Origin: Gracilaria domingensis
Lineage: Eukaryota; Rhodophyta; Florideophyceae; Gracilariales; Gracilariaceae
Assembly (NCBI GenBank): GCA_022539475.1
Contig: VCMS01000058.1
Span: forward strand, 124,001-188,000
DNA length: 64,000 nt
Direction: 5' to 3'
Shown: piece after piece, positions 38,932-51,264 of the stretch
Position numbering within the stretch: the stretch's first letter is position 1
Layout of the letters: every line of letters starts with the position of its first letter
The notes under the pieces: model-generated
Told to the model about the DNA's origin: nothing
What the model saw: only the letters and a program-made list of their open reading frames with translations
Databases searched by the model: none
Made by a program: the position numbers and the translations under genes

Positions 38932-39680
38932 AATATCCAGCTTCTCTTCCCTTTCAACCTTTTTGTTGCCTCACGAATCGCACCGCCGGGAAGTAGTCTT
39001 GATAAATGCAAACCAACAAGCGATGCACCGTGGAGAGGTTCCCGCACAAGGATGGGGAGTATCATGACAATGGGAGCCCATGGGTGAATGAACGTACTGT
39101 AATATGATTTCTGTCAAAACACCGAATGCCAGCCAATAAAAACCCCGGATTTTCGCAGAAGTTAGTCCTACTGGAGGCGACTTGCAATTACCGAGTGCCT
39201 TGCTCGTTTGCACTCCCCAAGTTGCAAGGATAAACGTGATGCTTGCTCCAATTTCGCGTTGGTCTTCAGAACCTCAAAACCACCTCTCGTTCCTGCGACT
39301 ACATTCTCTACCAAGGGTGCGCAAGTCCCCAGAAAGAAAGGGCAAGTTTAAAGGTTACGCGTTACATGCGTTGATGCGGTCCTCAGCCTCTGCGTAGGAG
39401 TACCCCACGTATATTAGGCTGTCACATACAACCCTTGGAAGACCACCTCAGACTTCAATTTGGTTCGGGGCTTCGACAGTCAGACAGAGTTTCCTTTCGT
39501 CACAGCTATATTTACCTTCGAGGGCCTTGACTAGTAAGCGACTGAAACCGTCTTAGCATCGATTGCTCCCCAAGCCAGACTGTTGGCCTTACACGGATGC
39601 GGCTTTTTTGGACCACCTTTTCATCTCCGCCTCGAAAGCGAGTTTCTTGTGTCAACCTCTAAGCAGGATAATGACATCAC
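38932..39680. other. Intergenic region
   Basis: About 750 bp with no supported gene or repeat. Confidence 0.5.
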
Positions 39681-41645
39681 ATGATTGATCTGGATGTTCT
39701 GGATAAGCTTGCGAAGGACCACCTGCAATTCGAGGTGAACTGCTCGAAATCGCATCGCAATGGCACCCAACTTGATTATTCCTCTGATTCTGGCATTGTC
39801 TGCGCTCTGCACAGGATCCGTAACTTAGTAATGGAAGGCCGAATTGAAGATGCGGTTCCAGTTTGCGAAGCAATATGTGCTCGCTCCATAAGTGATCCGC
39901 GTCTCCAACTCGATATCCGCATTCATAAATTTTGCGAGCTCATCTACCGCGCGGAAGTCGTCCGTGCAAGAGGTGAAGCTCAATATGCGAAGGCAGTGCA
40001 TGAAGCTTTGCTGTATGCCCAGCAGCTTGCATCGTTTGCACTAAACGCGTTCCCAGAGGCATATGAAATTTTCATAGATGCCATGATGCTACTCGCTCTT
40101 CCAAAAGAAACTGCGTCTACCCATGCCATTCAAAAGCGCCGGGAACGGATCGCGAACCAGCTGGTTTCTTTAGCGCGGTTTTCGGTTTGCGCCAGGGATT
40201 CATACCTCTCTTTCCTCATACGCTACCTACTACTGATTTATGTACAGTTCAACACTCCATGTCTACCTCATGGTCCCAAGGATAACAACACCATCGATTC
40301 TCTTGTTTCGGAATTGCTTTGCTGCGAACCAAGCAAGGATATTAGCGAATCTCTGATTGCGTGGCGTACAGATGAAAGCCGCCCGCGTCGTCTCGAGTCA
40401 TTAGGAGCATACAGCGAAGCCGATATTCAAGCCCTCCGCGAGCGAGCGAGTATAACTAGGCAAGAGTCTTTGGAAAGTCTTGCATTTGCGAACGGGAATC
40501 TTTTCCGTGCCATGAAGAACGAACTTGGCCGCGTTATGATTAAGAGAGGGCATATTCGAAGAATGGTGGTGGAATACTGCGCAGCTCGAGGTCTAGAAGA
40601 ATTTCATGTAGATCCCGACGTGACGGATGAGCCCTATACGCAAGCGTTTATGCCACTCTCGCATGATCAAACAAGAATAGCACTGCCTACCTACTGTGTA
40701 GACACCAGCTGTATTGACATGCATCGGAATATGAAGCATGTGCGAGAACTAAGCGAAAGACATCCAGAAGAAGGTGTCTTGGAACGTATTTGCGAGATTG
40801 AATCCATTCTTGGGGCAGCCTGCACTGATTCCTTGAAGTTCAGAATGGCCCAACAGAAGATTCTGTTCCATCTTCGTAGAAGAAATTTTGAGGAGGCAAT
40901 CTTGATCTCACACGCTGTTCTTGGGCCGCTCGCCGCTTTGCATTCAGAATTGTTTCCTGCGTTAATGGATACAATGTTTCTTCTTGTATTCGCCAAGGAT
41001 GACGAAACAGTTTTGTCCAGAGAGGGACATAGTCGGAAGCAATCTATGGTTCGATTTGGTCCTCCGGAGTCATTCCAAGAACAGTTCGTCACAAGATCAA
41101 ATGACGAGGACAACAGCTCTACGCCTATGAGCGTCGAGAAACCGGAGCCGACCCCTCAGAATGCTTCTTATCTGGAGGTAATACGCGGATGCAACGACAG
41201 AGTTAGCACAGATTCTTCGTTTGTTTCCATGATTGAGGAGGCATATGTGTCGTTTCAAAAGAAATATGGAGAACCATCTATGGTTCGGCTGCTAAAAGCT
41301 TTGCTGCTGGCCCATCAGAATTGGGAAACGCAAAACATAATGAGTGATCAATTGGCAGAATCGTTTTCCATTCCCACGGTCTTAGGGCACAGAAGAGAAA
41401 AGCCACCGAGCGACAATAGTGGCCCCCTGGTAAAGAATTACCAGAGCAAACCAGATGGCGCTTCCACTTCTGGAAGTGGTAATGATCCTCGCTCTCAAGG
41501 GCCGGAATCACGAGAACAAACGATACTGGTTCTTATGGAATTCATGGATATGTCACGGGCAGAAGCCATAGCAGTATTGCGAAATCATCCTCATGCGGCA
41601 AGTACGCAGTCTATACTAGACTCTCTTCTTGGGTCCCTAATGTGA
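39681..41645 (+). CDS. CTLH/CRA-domain protein, RanBPM/GID-like, with C-terminal UBA-like segment
   Basis: A 654-residue helical protein. Residues about 43-135 resemble a CTLH-CRA module: a helix ending G-R-I-E-D-A-V-P-V-C-E, then L-D-I-R-I-H-K-F-C-E-L-I, then E-A-L-L-Y-A-Q-Q and P-E-A-Y-E-I-F. A second copy-like stretch is near residues 380-435 (F-R-M-A-Q-Q-K-I-L-F-H-L, E-E-A-I-L-I-S-H-A-V-L). The final 40 residues look like a UBA-type three-helix bundle (V-L-M-E-F-M-D-M-S-R-A-E-A-I-A-V-L). Such proteins scaffold GID/CTLH ubiquitin ligases. No LisH motif or SPRY domain is seen, so the exact orthologue is uncertain. Confidence 0.55.
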   Translation: MIDLDVLDKLAKDHLQFEVNCSKSHRNGTQLDYSSDSGIVCALHRIRNLVMEGRIEDAVPVCEAICARSISDPRLQLDIRIHKFCELIYRAEVVRARGEAQYAKAVHEALLYAQQLASFALNAFPEAYEIFIDAMMLLALPKETASTHAIQKRRERIANQLVSLARFSVCARDSYLSFLIRYLLLIYVQFNTPCLPHGPKDNNTIDSLVSELLCCEPSKDISESLIAWRTDESRPRRLESLGAYSEADIQALRERASITRQESLESLAFANGNLFRAMKNELGRVMIKRGHIRRMVVEYCAARGLEEFHVDPDVTDEPYTQAFMPLSHDQTRIALPTYCVDTSCIDMHRNMKHVRELSERHPEEGVLERICEIESILGAACTDSLKFRMAQQKILFHLRRRNFEEAILISHAVLGPLAALHSELFPALMDTMFLLVFAKDDETVLSREGHSRKQSMVRFGPPESFQEQFVTRSNDEDNSSTPMSVEKPEPTPQNASYLEVIRGCNDRVSTDSSFVSMIEEAYVSFQKKYGEPSMVRLLKALLLAHQNWETQNIMSDQLAESFSIPTVLGHRREKPPSDNSGPLVKNYQSKPDGASTSGSGNDPRSQGPESREQTILVLMEFMDMSRAEAIAVLRNHPHAASTQSILDSLLGSLM

Positions 41646-41892
41646 GCTTATGTAACTATCTGTACTCTTGATGCTAGTCTTGCACAATGCCTCCATTTGA
41701 CCTATTATCTGTAAGAATGTATAAAAGGACCTGGGCTGTGTTGAAGCGAAACTAATGTTCTCTTACCTTTGCGTCACGGTCAAAGTGCATTCTGGCAGCG
41801 ATACCGTGAACAATAAGGCCTTACACTCATGTACTTTCGCGTAGCATTGGGAAGATGAATCTACTCCGTCTGATATTGCACAACTGGAAACT

Positions 41893-43167
41893 TCACACAT
41901 ACTCCGGATTTGGTGATGAACATCTACGATCTGAGCACACTTGTGCGATGTGAAAGGCAATTATCGATATGGACACCAAAACAGACGCTCCTGCATACAA
42001 AACGTGCGAACCATAGGCTTCGATGACGTAACCTCCACAAGACGTGCCCAGTATTCTTCCCAATGCCGCTACCATTGCAATCATCGATTGTCCCGTGGCC
42101 TCAAGCTCGGGTGGAACGCGATCAGATATAAATGCTATCGATGCAGTATAAAACAAAGCAAACGTAACCCCGTGCAGGGGTTCTGCAAGAAGAATAAACC
42201 ATGCATTGGGTGCGAGAGCGTACATGACTGCTCGGATCACGTAGGACAGCGCTCCAAGTTTGGCAAGAACCGGTGCACCAAGCGACGCTAACAACTCTGG
42301 TGCTTTTGCAAAGATTGGGAACTCAAATACAACTGTGATGACAACGCTGATTCCGCAAAGTACGTTACTGGAGCCAAGCTCGTCTTTCATGAACAGAAAC
42401 AAGAGGTTTTCAACCAAACTCATTCCAGCAGCTTCCCAGAAGATTAAATTAAAGAACAAAGGTGTTTGAAGTTCGCCACGACAGAATAGCTGTTGTAAGA
42501 AGAGTACTGAAGATATTTGTTGTCTCGAGGGCTCTGTGGGGCTATCGTGCGAGTCACTTTCGGACGACTTTATACCTTCTCGTATTGGTCTATTGTTTGT
42601 TCTAAACTTGTTGACGCAGACAATGTATGAAAGAGCGCATGCAACAAAGAAGATGTACACCACAATCACTGACGAAGAGAACATATCGAGAAACAAGCCT
42701 ATTCCAAGATGTACACAAGCCCAGCTGACAGCTCCAAACACTCTCTCGTGCCCGACAAGTTCATGTCCCTTGTGGCCATGTCGTAGTTTGAGATTTGATA
42801 GCGCGATGCTGTTCATAAGAGGAAAGATCGGGGCTTGGAAAAGCCCGCACAAGACTCGTACGATGATGAAAAAAAGGAATGTCTGACTTCCTTTGACTAC
42901 ACCGAGTTCGGGAAGGGCAAATATTTGAGCACAGAAGAAGAGGATGGCAAAACTTGAAAGAAATATAGAAGTTGATTCCCTCACTTCATGAATGTCTGCA
43001 AAGTTGCAGAGAAAAGGTGTAGCTATCAAGTCACAGATAGGATGGATTGCCAAGAGAATGCCAACTTGACTTTGTCGAAGTCCATGAGCTTGTAAAAACA
43101 CAGATGTAAAACGACCGGGTGAGGCTATAAAAGCCAACAAAGCGAAAAAGAGCCACCCCAGTCTCAT
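41893..43167 (-). CDS. Major facilitator superfamily transporter (MFS_1-like/LacY-type)
   Basis: A 424-residue membrane protein from the ATG at 43167. About twelve membrane helices are split by a charged loop near residues 200-230. The N-terminal half starts R-L-G-W-L-F-F, has G-I-L-L-A-I-H-P-I-C-D near residue 38, and carries F-A-D after the second helix. The second half contains E-P-L-H-G-V-T-F-A, a motif typical of MFSD6/LacY-like members. Substrate unknown. The frame is open upstream of 43167 only from a TTG. Confidence 0.8.
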   Translation of the reverse strand: MRLGWLFFALLAFIASPGRFTSVFLQAHGLRQSQVGILLAIHPICDLIATPFLCNFADIHEVRESTSIFLSSFAILFFCAQIFALPELGVVKGSQTFLFFIIVRVLCGLFQAPIFPLMNSIALSNLKLRHGHKGHELVGHERVFGAVSWACVHLGIGLFLDMFSSSVIVVYIFFVACALSYIVCVNKFRTNNRPIREGIKSSESDSHDSPTEPSRQQISSVLFLQQLFCRGELQTPLFFNLIFWEAAGMSLVENLLFLFMKDELGSSNVLCGISVVITVVFEFPIFAKAPELLASLGAPVLAKLGALSYVIRAVMYALAPNAWFILLAEPLHGVTFALFYTASIAFISDRVPPELEATGQSMIAMVAALGRILGTSCGGYVIEAYGSHVLYAGASVLVSISIIAFHIAQVCSDRRCSSPNPEYV

Positions 43168-45009
43168 TCTGCTGTCCCTCAGAAGCTTGGTTGTGAGGTA
43201 GTTCAATTTCGTTTGTCGCCTGTAAGTGAGAGAGAGAGAGAGAGAAGGGGCACCGGCAGAGAATATCAGGTTTACGATCTGCAGTGCTTGACTCTACCAG
43301 AGTTCACTTTGTGGTATATCCTTCCCTCGCCTAGGATCAGTGGAACGCTGAAGATCTAATGTTCTTTCGTCCTCAAGATGAGTACACAAGCTCTCTATTT
43401 GTGCTCGTTTCCTGTAAAAGGTATGTGGCAGACCAATTGCCCTTGTCACGAGATACCTAAAGCGATGCACATGGCGCCCAGTAACCTCCCGTCAGAAAAC
43501 CAGTTACCATGACGTCGTTGACGGGAATGTTGTGCTTATATGAGGCACCATCTTTCGTTAGATAGGAGCTTCAGAGGCGTCCTAAAGATGCATGAAGCAA
43601 GTGAAAGTTGTACCTTACAGAAGGGAATTAAGGAAACTTTTACCCACTACCCTTTCCAAAAGGTTACAGAATGGTAGATAACATATTACGTGGTATCTGC
43701 GGTGTCCCACACCAACAATAAAGGCATGGGTCTCGAGTTGTGATAGCACTGCTTTCCGGACAAACTTCTTTCTATTGCAGCCAGAATAGAAGATTCCGAA
43801 TTTGGTTGCCATGCATTGCTCTCTCTCTCTCGTTACTCAATCGTTCAATTATTAGAAAACTGCCTGCTTGGACTGAAACCATTCCCCGAAATCTGCACCC
43901 AGCCTTCTATCCCTAAAATGAAACAAGTCCCATCCTACTAAACACCCCTAAAATCGGTGTAGAGAAGGGTAAGGCTACAGATTTCAACTGTTTCTAGGTG
44001 CAGTAGCGTCTGTAGTACAGACTCGGTACCATCTTTCCCTCTTTCTTAGTTCCTTCACTTCGTCAGCATTTTTCGGTTCCCTTGCAAGCGCTATGCTCTC
44101 TCTCTGTGTTTATGGGTATTCTGGTCTTATTCCGGCACAGTATATAAAGCGCAATTCGAAACTCTAGTCCTTTGTTCCTCAGCGACTTAAGGAATTTTCT
44201 TCTTCAATGTCAGCTGCTTCCAATCTCGATGCAGCTGGAAGGCTAGTCCGCCTGCCTTCTAGGCTAAGAATATCTTTCCCTCCTCTCTCTCCAAAATATT
44301 GTCTGCTGTCGAATCATTTCCATCATACTTGTATTTTTTTTCTCGTTGTACCGCTGGGCGTTATTTTAGGATAGAACCCCGCCTACAGTTCTCAATCCGA
44401 GGTCGAACTATACTGATCTTTCTTTTGAAGTAGCTCAAACTTCGCCAGTTAAGGCTGTTGTTCCGTTCCACGTTATTCTTTTCATCTGAGTTTGACAACG
44501 TTGCCGACCTGGAGTGCTGAATACAAGGGCACTGCTGAGTCAGCAGTAAGTTACCTTTCTATTCAGCAGTGCTGACTCAGCACTGCAGAGTCAGGGGGTG
44601 CCAACGATAATAATATAATCCTCAACTGTATTCAGCACTTATTGTGAGATGCAGGCGTCCGAACCGAGACGCTTGTTTGCCAGCGTGCAACGCGGGCATG
44701 AGGGTCTACGAAGGTACTGTAGCTTTTGGCTTGAGAAATATCAGAAAGTGCCATGAGAAGATACTGACACATGCACACTACGTTTCGACGCGGAAGTGGT
44801 GGAAGTGTACCAACGAGAATGACGGTACCAAGGGCAGCTCTTGACCCTGTAATTGGTGCGCAGGAGAATGCTTATACATGAGTGCGAAAAAGGGGGGCTT
44901 TGCAAGCGTTTGATCTGCAATCCATCTTCCCTTTCTTGTGTCGTCCTTCGAGTTGTTGCGGATCATTGAGAGGCAGCGGGGCCCTATTCGAGCTCCTTTC
45001 TCTCAAACG
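43168..45009. other. Long intergenic region with microsatellites, a TATA box and a foldback element
   Basis: No protein gene is supported over 1.8 kb. It contains GA and CT microsatellites (43226-43247, 43818-43832, 44098-44106), a canonical TATATAAAG at 44141 with no known gene directly downstream, and the foldback element at 44513-44639. Confidence 0.55.
44513..44639. repeat. 127-bp foldback element with 13-bp terminal inverted repeats
   Basis: AGTGCTGAATACA at 44513-44525 is repeated exactly in inverse orientation at 44627-44639. Inside are two perfect 13-bp palindromes of the form TGCTGA(G/C)TCAGCA at 44533-44545 and 44570-44582, centres 37 bp apart. The arrangement resembles a miniature inverted-repeat element, but no target-site duplication is evident. 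Confidence 0.7.
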
Positions 45010-45777
45010 ATGCCGTTATCTGGCGCGCGATTAGTGCGCTTGTCCAATGAATTACCGCCCGCCCCGAAGTCGCTGGATGAGTCCAACCAGCACATCTCTG
45101 GTCGCGTAGCTGTGTCATCCGCGGCCAACTTCTTGCTTGTGTTCCTGTTACGATTGAACCACGTGCTCGCGCCCGCGATTGTGAACATCTTCCGCGTGCG
45201 CCGTGACAGCTGGATCGAGCGTGTCACCGATGACGTAGAGGCCGAATTGCGCCGTGATCCAAATTCGCGCCAGCTATGTGCGGGTCTATGCTGCCAGTCG
45301 TCGTATGGCACGTTCGATCGCGCCTCTCCTGACGCCACGCCTCCGGCGTCCGTGATGCTGTGGGTGCAGGCAGTGGCCGCCGCCACGGATATTGGCACGC
45401 GTACCGCTGAAGAAATTGCGGCTGCGGCGGACTATGTGGAGGATGTGTTGACCGGCGACGCCAAGCCGCACAGTGGTGTGCAGTCCGAGGCGGAGATCTA
45501 CTTTACACTTCGCGTTCAGCAGGAAGCACGCCATCGTAGCAGAAAGACATTGCGCGTTCTGGACGAGGAGCTTGTGCTCGTCTACCTCACGCTGTTCACG
45601 GTGATTCTGTACAGCAGCGCTATTATCGCAGGTGTGCAGTACTGGTACCGACTTGATCTTTGGGAGCTTGGCGTGTTTAGCTTGGCACTGGTTACCACTG
45701 CATTTCTCGCAGAGGGTGGTACGCTCAAGAAGGCGTGGCGAAGGATGTTTGGATCAGTTCGGTTTCCGGACGATTAG
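45010..45777 (+). CDS. Membrane protein of unknown function
   Basis: A 255-residue protein from the ATG at 45010. A hydrophobic helix lies near residues 37-53 (A-N-F-L-L-V-F-L-L-R-L), followed by a soluble, alanine- and acid-rich region. Two further membrane helices lie near residues 187-225 (E-L-V-L-V-Y-L-T-L-F-T-V-I-L-Y and L-G-V-F-S-L-A-L-V-T-T). The tail is short and basic. Composition and codon use are consistent with a real gene and the GC is higher than in the flanking intergenic DNA. I do not recognise the family. Confidence 0.65.
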   Translation: MPLSGARLVRLSNELPPAPKSLDESNQHISGRVAVSSAANFLLVFLLRLNHVLAPAIVNIFRVRRDSWIERVTDDVEAELRRDPNSRQLCAGLCCQSSYGTFDRASPDATPPASVMLWVQAVAAATDIGTRTAEEIAAAADYVEDVLTGDAKPHSGVQSEAEIYFTLRVQQEARHRSRKTLRVLDEELVLVYLTLFTVILYSSAIIAGVQYWYRLDLWELGVFSLALVTTAFLAEGGTLKKAWRRMFGSVRFPDD

Positions 45778-46489
45778 TTTCCATCTATCTTTTTACGGTT
45801 TGCGATCTGGGGAAGTTGCGAAGCTGCGGGATGCGGTTATGATCAACACAGAGCTGGAGTGACCCGTGTGACATATCTACCTTCGGTAACGGATGTATCA
45901 GGGTGTATTCTTTCACAGAATGCTGGGTCGCACAGATCGGAATGGGAGGTTAGGTAATTTTGCTCCCCGTTCCCCAGTATTAATTAATACAGTAACTGGC
46001 AGTTATCGAGGTTGTACATGTCATCACGAGTCATAGCGACTCATGCCACCTCTTCTTTGCTTGAGCAAGCTGCGGCCCGCGTGCAGACGCAGATTATCAA
46101 TCTGATCGTTCAACACAATATGGGCTCTATGCTCGTAGAGCGCAGACGTTTGCGAGCACGACGTTGGGCTACACCATCTCCCAGAGGGGCAGTTCAATTA
46201 GAGCACGCAGGATTAATTAGCCCATCAGACAGGCTAATTTATTGCAGCAATAAATTGGCCAGCTTTTTGATGATTGATTTTAAATCAATTGCAGTCCGCA
46301 TTATTTTGCAAGACCTCCCAGCTCAACTGTTTCAAACTTTTGTAGAAAAGTTACATGTTCTGCGTTCGAGACATTGAAAACGAATCTTTCTAGCTTGTCT
46401 TTTCGTGTACATCTCCAACTCGGGCTTTCGACAGAAGACACTTCATCGAGACTGCTAAGATACATACAGCATCTAGTGTGAAAAATCCA
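45778..46489. other. Intergenic region with a palindrome
   Basis: No gene convincingly supported; a short frame from 46018 is uncharacteristic. A near-perfect palindrome lies at 46232-46260. Confidence 0.45.
46232..46260. repeat. 29-bp near-perfect palindrome
   Basis: GGCTAATTTATTGC, one spacer base, then GCAATAAATTGGCC: 14-bp arms with one mismatch. It could be a hairpin or a dimeric factor site. Confidence 0.75.
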
Positions 46490-47668
46490 ATGGTGAAACG
46501 GCCGCATTCTAGAAGAGCAAGCGTACGGACGGGAGAAAAGGAGAGGAATCTTGACAATGGTAAACGCCGCTCACATCCCCCTCAGTCAGAAGACCCACCG
46601 AGTGAACGTGTATCTACTGAAATGCATGATCATGCATCAGAGGCCTCTCGCCATCCTGAAAACGGAAACGACTCCATCGCGCCAGAAGAAGGCGTACAAG
46701 AAAGCGCCACTGATGCCCCCTATTCTGATATTGTATTTCAATGCGTCAAATGCCACACCGTTGTTGGAGATACACGCGCCCCGCATGTTGTAGACCTTGA
46801 GCACAACATCCTGTCGCTCAGAGCTGCGTCAAATGTACGCACTGACGATAAACTTCATGTATGCCAAAGTGGTTTCGCCGCCGGCTGCACCTTCAGGCGA
46901 ATACTATGTGACAACTGCGGGGCCCTGGTAGGGAGGATGTACGCTTCCACAATTGCTGCCCTCGATCAATATCGCTCCTTGTACACCCTTGAGTACGACT
47001 GCCTTGATAGTTATCGGCTTGGATCTGGAAAAACCCCGCAAGGTGAGACAATAGAAGGCCCAAGCGCTCCACAGTCGAAACCTCAACGTGCTGGAGAAGA
47101 ACCCCGTGTATCGGCAGATGACTTCATAGCGCTCGATGCCTATGTTACTGATGTTGGTAAGGCGGTAAACAAACAAACTGATGCTTTAGATCAGTACGGC
47201 AAAGCTCTTGAAGAGCTTCAAAAGGACTTCAAGGACTCCGAAAACTTAATGAAAGACGTCCGCCAGTCTCTTGAATATGCCCAGAACATTATCTTGGTCT
47301 GGGAAGAAAGATTTAGAAACTTCGATACTTTTAAGGAGAAAACAAACACGCTACTCGAAGGCTTTCAGGCGCGCATGGAGAACTGTCAGAGCCTGGAACG
47401 AAAATTCATGAAACTTGACGCAAATGTAGGTACAATGAAAGACACCGTGGTTCGCTTTGACAACATGCAACGCGTTATCACGAACCTTAGAGCAAAGGTT
47501 GATGGATTAAACGCGAAAGAGACGCGTTTCGACGACCATGAACCTAAAATGGGCGACAAAATCAAAGGCACATTTGCCCCATTGCCGTGTAATCTTCCAA
47601 GAAACACCAGACATAGACATCAAGTGTCGGGAAGATCATCCCCTAAAGCCAAACGCAGACGTAATTGA
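46490..47668 (+). CDS. MIS18: Mis18-domain protein with C-terminal coiled coil
   Basis: A 392-residue protein from the ATG at 46490. The first 75 residues are polar and disordered. Residues about 80-175 fit the Mis18/Yippee-like zinc fold: V-F-Q-C-V-K-C near 82-88, then an L-S-L-R-A-A-S-N-V strand, and C-D-N-C-G-A-L-V-G-R-M-Y-A-S-T near 140, followed by L-Y-T-L-E-Y-D-C-L. The two C-x-x-C pairs are intact. Residues about 215-345 form coiled coil and the tail is basic. Mis18 licenses centromeres for CENP-A loading. The 396-residue open frame includes a GTG start upstream that I do not use. Confidence 0.8.
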   Translation: MVKRPHSRRASVRTGEKERNLDNGKRRSHPPQSEDPPSERVSTEMHDHASEASRHPENGNDSIAPEEGVQESATDAPYSDIVFQCVKCHTVVGDTRAPHVVDLEHNILSLRAASNVRTDDKLHVCQSGFAAGCTFRRILCDNCGALVGRMYASTIAALDQYRSLYTLEYDCLDSYRLGSGKTPQGETIEGPSAPQSKPQRAGEEPRVSADDFIALDAYVTDVGKAVNKQTDALDQYGKALEELQKDFKDSENLMKDVRQSLEYAQNIILVWEERFRNFDTFKEKTNTLLEGFQARMENCQSLERKFMKLDANVGTMKDTVVRFDNMQRVITNLRAKVDGLNAKETRFDDHEPKMGDKIKGTFAPLPCNLPRNTRHRHQVSGRSSPKAKRRRN

Positions 47669-47727
47669 AATATGACGAGAACTATCCATTTCCATCCTTT
47701 TCCCAGCTTCATCTCCTTCCTATTTTA

Positions 47728-49635
<1,908 letters not shown>

Positions 49636-50107
49636 ATGAATCTCACGTTTGCTTCACCTCTAGGTCGTTTCCCTATCAATGCTCTGCGTGCAGCGCGGCA
49701 AAACTCCCGTTGTGCGACAAGACCCCGGTGGTATGCGTCAACAGGATCTACAGTTAACAAGGCTATATCAGATAACAACGTTATGGTCTTTTCTGCTTCA
49801 TATTGTCCCTACTGTATGCGTGTGAAATCGCTATTTGCCGATCTCAACGTCGACCATACTGTTTGGGAGCTTGATGAGCGAGATGACGGAGATGATATCA
49901 AAGGGTTTTTGCTCGAAAAAACAGGTCAACGAACTGTTCCTAACGTGTTTGTGAAAGGAAGTCATGTGGGAGGATGTGATGGTAAGTTGCACGCAGTTTT
50001 TCTGTACAAGATCGTGGCAGTGACTAACGAAGACAATTATTCATTTCATTACAGACACGATGGCTCTTTACCAAGAGGGACAGCTGCTGAACATGATTAA
50101 CGCCTAA
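49636..50107 (+). CDS. GRX: Glutaredoxin (CPYC type), organelle-targeted, one intron
   Basis: Exons 49636-49981 and 50055-50107 join to 132 residues. The intron (49982-50054, 73 bp) has a GTAAGT donor, a CTAAC branch-like site and a TTACAG acceptor. Residues 1-40 are basic and hydroxylated, fitting a mitochondrial or plastid transit peptide. The thioredoxin fold follows: V-F-S-A-S-Y-C-P-Y-C with redox cysteines 57 and 60, the T-V-P-N-V-F cis-proline segment near residue 99, and G-G-C-D-D-T at the splice junction, completed by exon 2 as the glutathione-binding G-G-x-D-D motif. The short C-terminal helix ends the family. It reduces glutathionylated proteins. Confidence 0.93.
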
Positions 50108-51264
50108 GGCTGTCATTAGCTCCATGGTCAATGAAGTTGGTTTAACGGAGAAGTTGAAGATGTTTCAATCTGTCCTGTGAAAACGATCACATGCCAACTC
50201 GCCATCGGAAAGGTCTGCCGCTTGTCAGTGACCTGCTGACTCGTCAAGAGTACTAGTAGACAACTGTGGTCGAACATATGGTTTTGTCCCAGAAGTTTAG
50301 GTACACCGTACGAGATGTCATTTTCAAGTGGACACGGTTGTCTGAAGAGAAAAGGTAGAGAAGCTGTAATTAAATCGACTTGGAGTAGTAGAGTTTTTTT
50401 TGTCGTAGTCTGCTACAACAGGGCATCTCGGTCACTAACACAAGTACAAGGTGACCAATACTCAACAGGTGCATCGCCGACCTGCCGCCGACCTGCTGCA
50501 GACCATTGCATGCCACTATGGACATGCTTTTAATAACATCACCCTTTTACATTGCGCTCATCGTGAATACAATGCAAAAGGATCACGCTCAGGATGAGCT
50601 CGTATGACTGCACTACAATTCCGGAACATTATAGATAGCCTTTGGTATCAATGAGTCTCGATGAGCGTGCAGTAGGATGTCTGAAGCTTTTGCTGAATCC
50701 AGTTTCATCGACAATCACAAACAGCATGTGCAACAAATATGGGAAAGAAGGCGATGATGAAGGAGTCCCGTTGTCCGGAGCTCGCACCTAAGCTGCAGGA
50801 GTTTTAGTTAATCGGTTCCTTTCAGGGCGAATGATGCCCAGGATGAAGTGATTCCAACTTCCATCATTCATTCAGGGGCGTTCTAAAGCAGAACGCCTAA
50901 AAAGATTCTACACTGGACGTATTGCCGTTGCTGGGACCTTTGCATGTTTGTACACGTAACTGAACTGCGTCGCTAATCCAATTTGCCGCTTGAGTTCAGC
51001 GACAAATTCTCTTCCTCTTTTGGATTAAATTAGTCCTCCAAATCCAAACTTTCAGATCTATGAACCCCAATTGCATCACTTGTTTGATCCGCCAGCTGAC
51101 CTTTGCCGACGGCGCGGCGGACACCGCGCGATCGAAATACCGACGCCGGCGATCACGCACTGCCCTGCTCGGGTACGCCCTAGTATCGCCCATTTCTGCG
51201 AGCGCCTAACATCATCCGCTCTTTCGTAGAGCCGAAGTGACGCCGTTGTCCGCGCGTTGCGACC
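50108..51264. other. Intergenic region
   Basis: About 1.15 kb without supported features. Low coding potential on both strands. Confidence 0.45.

Noticed and set aside
46018-46377. Possible 119-codon gene before Mis18
   Set aside because: Contains the palindrome at 46232-46260, has no recognisable motif, and ends just before the Mis18 leader.
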